DNA from: Akkermansia muciniphila
Lineage (GTDB): Bacteria; Verrucomicrobiota; Verrucomicrobiia; Verrucomicrobiales; V1-33
Assembly (NCBI GenBank): GCA_943331195.2
Contig: CALQKQ020000151.1
Location: 1 to 7,943 of the forward strand
Reading direction: 5' to 3'
Length of the DNA: 7,943 bases
Shown: piece by piece, positions 4,506 to 7,943 of the stretch
Position numbering within the stretch: position 1 is the first letter of the stretch
Layout: every line of letters begins with the position of its first letter
Notes under the pieces: generated by a model
What the model saw: the letters and a program-made list of their open reading frames with translations, nothing else
Told to the model about the DNA's origin: nothing
The model's database searches: none
Translations under genes and position numbers: made by a program

Positions 4506-7500
4506 ATGGAGGATTCTTTCGCATTGTTCCTGGTGGGGGTGGCCATTTGTATTTTAGTGATGCCCCTCGCCGCCCTCGTCTTTGCGGTAAAGGCGCGCCG
4601 GGAGGCGAAAGCATTGAATCAAAAAATCAACCTGCTGCGAGCGCAGCAGGCGGAAGCAGTCCGTCATGCGGCAGGCCTGGCCGAGCGCCTCGGCCGCTTG
4701 GAAGCGGCGAACCAGTGGACGCGCCCTGCCGCAACCCCTGATCCTGAGGAGGAGGCCGCAACCGACCCGCGGCTTTCGCTTGAGGTTTCGGAGGCCTTCC
4801 TGCCCCCTGCGCCGGAGGTGCCGGAGGCGTTCCTGCCACCGGGCTTACCGACTGCTCCGGAGATACCGACTCCGCTTGCGCCGATGCCCGAGAGACCGGC
4901 ACGGCCAATCCCGCCGGTGCCCCACATGGAAGTGACGCCGCGCAGCCCCAGGGTTTCGTCTAAGGCTAAAATGGAGCAATTCTTGGGCGCGAAGCTTTTC
5001 GCGTGGGTGGGCGGACTAGCGCTTTTTCTGGGCATCTTATTTTTCGTGAAGCTGGGCATTGAGCGCGGCTGGATTTCGCCGGGGCTCCGCACCGCCATCG
5101 GCTTTGTGGTTGGGATCGGCTTGGTGGGTGGAGGCGTCGCCATGCAGCGGCGGCAGCTTTATGCCACGCTGGCCCACACGCTCTGCTCGACGGGGATTGT
5201 TATCCTGTATGGGGTGAGCTTTGCGGCCCACGCGCTCTATCGCATTCCGCCATTCGACAGTGCGCTGGTGACCTTTGGGCTGATGGCGCTGATCACGGCG
5301 ACGGCGTTCTTGCTCGCTTTGCGCATGGAAGCACAAGTGGTGGCGGTATTGGGCATGTTGGGGGGCTTTTTAGCGCCGATGCTGTGCGCGACGGGCCGCG
5401 ACAATCCTGGCGGGCTGTTCAGCTATATTGTGCTGCTCGACATCGGGGTGCTCGCGGTGGCCAAGCGGAAGCGCTGGCTGCATCTCACCGCCTTGGCTGC
5501 GGCGGGGACAATCCTCACGCAGAGCGGATGGATGGTGGCCTTTTTCCAGGCTTCGTCCTACGCGGTGGGTGCGGCGACGTGGATTCCGGTGATGGTATTT
5601 CTTGGTTTTGCCCTGGTATTTATGCTGGCGGCATGGCGATCCCGGAAGAGCCAAGACGAGGATCTTTTTCCGGCTGGTGCCGCGCTCGCCCTGTGCGGCA
5701 GCGCCATGGTGGCGGCCTTTGTCTTTTTGGGCTATGGTGCCATCACGGAACGTCCAGGGCTGCTCTACAGCTTTGTTTTGGGCATCAATGCGATAGGAAT
5801 GCTCGTGGTGTGGCAACAGCCGCGCTTTGCCATCGCGCATGGCATCGCGGCTTCCCTGACGTTCCTTCATCTCGCGAGGTGGACCACTGCGGATCTCAAT
5901 CCTGAGCTGGTGCCGCAGGCGCTGGGGATTTATCTTTGCTTTGGGCTGATGCAGGCCGGGTTTGCCGCGCTGTGGCCGCGCCACAGTGAAAAAGTTATCC
6001 CGCTGCTGGGGTGGGCCCCGCTGGTCAGCCTGCTGCTGATGCTGATGGCGGTGCTGACGCTGCGCGCGATCAGTTTTGTGATTTGGCCGGCGATCTTTGT
6101 GGCCGATCTTTTGATCATAGGGCTTGCGGTGGTGTCAGGGGTTTTGGTGACGGTGTTGGTGGCACTGGTGCTGACCTTGGTCACGGCGGGAGCTTGGTTG
6201 TTCCACCTTCCGGTGGCGGCGACGGGCAGTTTGAGTTTGTTCATCTTGGTGGTCGGCGCTTTTGCGGTGTTCTTCGGCGCGGTGAGCGCGTTTCTCGCTC
6301 GAAAAATGCCCCAAGCGGCGGTGGCCTCGCTGCTGCCGGTCAGTTCGGCGGTGTTGCCCTTTGGTTTGCTTATGCTGGCGACGGTGCACTTGGGGGTGAG
6401 TAATCCTTCGCCGATTTTTGGTCTGGCGTTCTTGCTGGCGGTGTTTCTGCTGGGCCTGGCGCGGCTGGGCGGACTGACGGTGCTGGTGCCAACGGCGCTG
6501 GGCTGTGTGTTGGCGCTCGAATGGACCTGGCATCAGCAGGGATTTAGACCGGAATATGCGGCGGTGCCTTTGCTGTGGTATCTTAGCTTCTATTTGCTTT
6601 TCACGCTCTATCCGGTGGTTTTCCGCGTGTGGGCAACGCGCCGTTTGCCATGGGTTGCTGCTGCCGCCGCCGGCTTGGGCACCTTCGGGCTGGTCTATCA
6701 GGTGGTGAAGGAGGCCTGGCCGAATCAAATGATGGGGCTACTCCCCTTGGCCTTCAGCGTGGCTCCGCTGCTCGGCATCGGATTGGTGCTGAAGCGGCAC
6801 GGCCCGGACAATCCGGCCCGCCTAACTCAGCTGGCGTGGTTAGCCGGGGTGGGGCTGTTTTTCATCACCTTGATCTTTCCCCTGCAGTTCGAGAAGCAGT
6901 GGATCACCCTCGGTTGGGCTTGGGAGGGGGCCGCGTTGTGCTGGCTTTTCGGCCGCGTGCCACATCCAGGTCTGCGCGCCACGGGAACGGTGCTGCTCGG
7001 TGCGGCCTTCATGCGCCTCGCGCTCAATCCTGCGGTGTTACAGTATCAAATGCGCGGGGAGATGCCCTTCCTGAACTGGCAACTTTATGCCTACAGCCTG
7101 GCGGCGCTGGCGATGTTTCTAGCTGCGGCGTGGCTCAAGCCGCCGCAGCATCGGTGGAGCACCCTCAACTTGCGTGGCCTGTTCTGCGCCTTCGGGGGGA
7201 TCTTGCTCTTTCTGTTGTTGAACATCGAAATCGCCGACGCCTTCCAGCCGGTGGGCAGCCCATCGATCGCTTTCAACTTCGAGGGCAACTTCGCCCGCGA
7301 CATGACTTACACGATCAGTTGGGCCCTGTATGCCCTGGGGCTGCTCGCGCTGGGCTTCTGGAAACACAATCGGTACATCCGTTACCCGGGTCTCGGTTTG
7401 CTGGCAGTGGCCCTGGTGAAGCTGTTTTTCCACGACTTGGCCAATATCGATAGCATTTATCGCATCGGGGCCCTGATCGCCGTGGCCATGATCGCGCTGC

Positions 7501-7547
7501 TCGCCTCGTTTTTGTATCAACGGTTCCTCAGTGAGGATAAATCATGA
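4506..7547 (+). CDS. DUF2339-family giant polytopic membrane protein
   Basis: This 1013-residue integral membrane protein has no known activity. An N-terminal membrane segment (5-28) is followed by a charged helical, probably coiled-coil stretch (30-69). A proline- and glutamate-rich linker (72-150) comes next, containing an 11-residue tandem repeat (93-114). Then about 30 hydrophobic segments fill 162-1005. Family-like marks are MEQFLGAKLFAWVGGLALFL (156-175) with KLGIERGWISPGLR just after it, WAWEGAALCW (804-813), and the C-terminal KLFFHD (972-977) followed by a last membrane helix and Tyr-Gln. The length fits the larger members of DUF2339. The start is uncertain. ATG 4506 has no Shine-Dalgarno motif, GTG 4494 is in frame upstream, and a GGAGG at 4508-4512 would suit a TTG at 4524. 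The stop overlaps the start of the DUF3999-type gene in ATGA (7544-7547), so the two are translationally coupled. These families are, to my knowledge, often neighbours. A role in envelope or surface polysaccharide handling is conceivable but unproven. Confidence 0.88.
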   Translation: MEDSFALFLVGVAICILVMPLAALVFAVKARREAKALNQKINLLRAQQAEAVRHAAGLAERLGRLEAANQWTRPAATPDPEEEAATDPRLSLEVSEAFLPPAPEVPEAFLPPGLPTAPEIPTPLAPMPERPARPIPPVPHMEVTPRSPRVSSKAKMEQFLGAKLFAWVGGLALFLGILFFVKLGIERGWISPGLRTAIGFVVGIGLVGGGVAMQRRQLYATLAHTLCSTGIVILYGVSFAAHALYRIPPFDSALVTFGLMALITATAFLLALRMEAQVVAVLGMLGGFLAPMLCATGRDNPGGLFSYIVLLDIGVLAVAKRKRWLHLTALAAAGTILTQSGWMVAFFQASSYAVGAATWIPVMVFLGFALVFMLAAWRSRKSQDEDLFPAGAALALCGSAMVAAFVFLGYGAITERPGLLYSFVLGINAIGMLVVWQQPRFAIAHGIAASLTFLHLARWTTADLNPELVPQALGIYLCFGLMQAGFAALWPRHSEKVIPLLGWAPLVSLLLMLMAVLTLRAISFVIWPAIFVADLLIIGLAVVSGVLVTVLVALVLTLVTAGAWLFHLPVAATGSLSLFILVVGAFAVFFGAVSAFLARKMPQAAVASLLPVSSAVLPFGLLMLATVHLGVSNPSPIFGLAFLLAVFLLGLARLGGLTVLVPTALGCVLALEWTWHQQGFRPEYAAVPLLWYLSFYLLFTLYPVVFRVWATRRLPWVAAAAAGLGTFGLVYQVVKEAWPNQMMGLLPLAFSVAPLLGIGLVLKRHGPDNPARLTQLAWLAGVGLFFITLIFPLQFEKQWITLGWAWEGAALCWLFGRVPHPGLRATGTVLLGAAFMRLALNPAVLQYQMRGEMPFLNWQLYAYSLAALAMFLAAAWLKPPQHRWSTLNLRGLFCAFGGILLFLLLNIEIADAFQPVGSPSIAFNFEGNFARDMTYTISWALYALGLLALGFWKHNRYIRYPGLGLLAVALVKLFFHDLANIDSIYRIGALIAVAMIALLASFLYQRFLSEDKS
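7533..7537 (+). promoter_or_regulatory. Shine-Dalgarno site for the DUF3999-type gene
   Basis: GAGGA lies six bases before the ATG at 7544, inside the end of the DUF2339 coding region. It is the only clear Shine-Dalgarno motif at a good distance before any start in the window, and it supports the ATG that overlaps the preceding stop codon. Confidence 0.7.
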
Positions 7548-7943
7548 AATCCTATCTTTTCTTCTTGGGTCTTGGTGCGGTGTCGGGCGCGAGCGCGGCG
7601 GATTGGGCGGCCTGGACGCACCGACAAACCGTGCCCATCGCGCAGCCGGGCCTGACCCGCTTGGTTCTCGATCCGGCGCTGCTCGATGCTTCCCGGACGA
7701 CCAGCGGCGCGGCCTTTCACGATCTGCGGGTCATCAGTCCAGCGGGCGTCGAAACGCCCTATGTCGTGGCCTTGCCGCGCACCGTGCAGCCGGAGTATCT
7801 CCAGGCCAAGGCCTTTAAAGTTGCCCTCAACCCGATGTCGACGGTGCTCGTTTTTGAGCCGCCCACAGGCGATGCCATTAGCGAAGTCCTCCTCCAAACC
7901 GACGCCACCGACTTCATCAAGGCGGGGACGTTAGAAGCGAGCC
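7544..7943 (+). CDS. Secreted DUF3999-type protein, 3' end outside the window
   Basis: The first 133 residues are visible, and the frame is still open at the window edge. A clear signal peptide, MKSYLFFLGLGAVSGASA (1-18), with an Ala-x-Ala cleavage site directs export. The mature part starts ADWAAWTHRQTVPI and includes TRLVLDPALLDAS (38-50) and the family-like DLRVISPAGVETPYVV (60-75), followed by predicted beta-strands. In DUF3999 proteins such an N-terminus belongs to a periplasmic beta-rich region and the C-terminus usually bears a membrane anchor; the latter cannot be checked here. The gene overlaps the DUF2339 gene by 4 bp and has a GAGGA ribosome site, so the two products are probably made in concert and act together at the inner membrane-periplasm face. 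The family assignment rests on context and the short DLRV...PY pattern; the function is unknown. Confidence 0.78.
   Translation, partial: MKSYLFFLGLGAVSGASAADWAAWTHRQTVPIAQPGLTRLVLDPALLDASRTTSGAAFHDLRVISPAGVETPYVVALPRTVQPEYLQAKAFKVALNPMSTVLVFEPPTGDAISEVLLQTDATDFIKAGTLEAS

Noticed and set aside
5370..5984. Minus-strand frames opposite the DUF2339 gene (also 6135-6728, 4664-5143 and 7119-7520)
   Set aside because: All are antisense to one continuous membrane-protein frame and give Arg/Gln/His-rich sequence with no recognisable motifs.
6629..7453. 274-codon plus-strand frame inside the DUF2339 gene
   Set aside because: It overlaps the hydrophobic, motif-bearing frame of the DUF2339 protein, and its translation is an Arg/Gly-rich string without domain character.

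Overview
The window is GC-rich (roughly 60-65% by eye) bacterial chromosome with closely packed genes and no sign of a mobile element, CRISPR array, rRNA or tRNA gene. The best taxonomic hint is ribosomal protein L28. It carries a lysine-rich insertion of about 13 residues before its F-x-PNL motif, and from memory a similar insertion containing GIGL occurs in chlamydial L28. Together with pyrimidine-rich leaders that lack a Shine-Dalgarno motif, this suggests the Planctomycetes-Verrucomicrobia-Chlamydiae group. A Verrucomicrobiota member is my best guess, but this is inference, not proof.

Layout. Bases 1-168 hold no gene I can support, only an open minus-strand frame without an ATG. Bases 169-1402 hold a minus-strand pair: a small glutaredoxin-like protein (1037-1402), followed 37 bp downstream by a secreted lysozyme-like protein (169-999). 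A 180-bp divergent intergenic region separates this pair from rfbD (1583-2521, dTDP-4-dehydrorhamnose reductase), which is on the plus strand and has no other rhamnose gene beside it. Next comes a short plus-strand unit, rpmB (L28, 2643-2906) and an uncharacterised 66-residue protein (2971-3171), closed by a strong intrinsic terminator at 3191-3231. After the terminator lies asd (3304-4326, aspartate-semialdehyde dehydrogenase). A 179-bp intergenic region with two perfect inverted repeats follows. It leads into a 1013-residue membrane protein of the DUF2339 family (4506-7547), whose stop codon overlaps the start of a secreted DUF3999-type protein (7544 to beyond the window edge).

How the genes relate. 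Most of the window is housekeeping: translation (L28), the shared branch of lysine, threonine, methionine and diaminopimelate synthesis (asd), and surface sugar synthesis (rfbD). The DUF2339/DUF3999 pair is the least understood part. It has the form of a very large polytopic membrane protein translationally coupled to an exported partner, which suggests an envelope complex of unknown function. The lysozyme-like gene and asd also bear on the cell wall, but nothing in the sequence ties them into one system. I found no defence locus or other clearly new multi-gene system.
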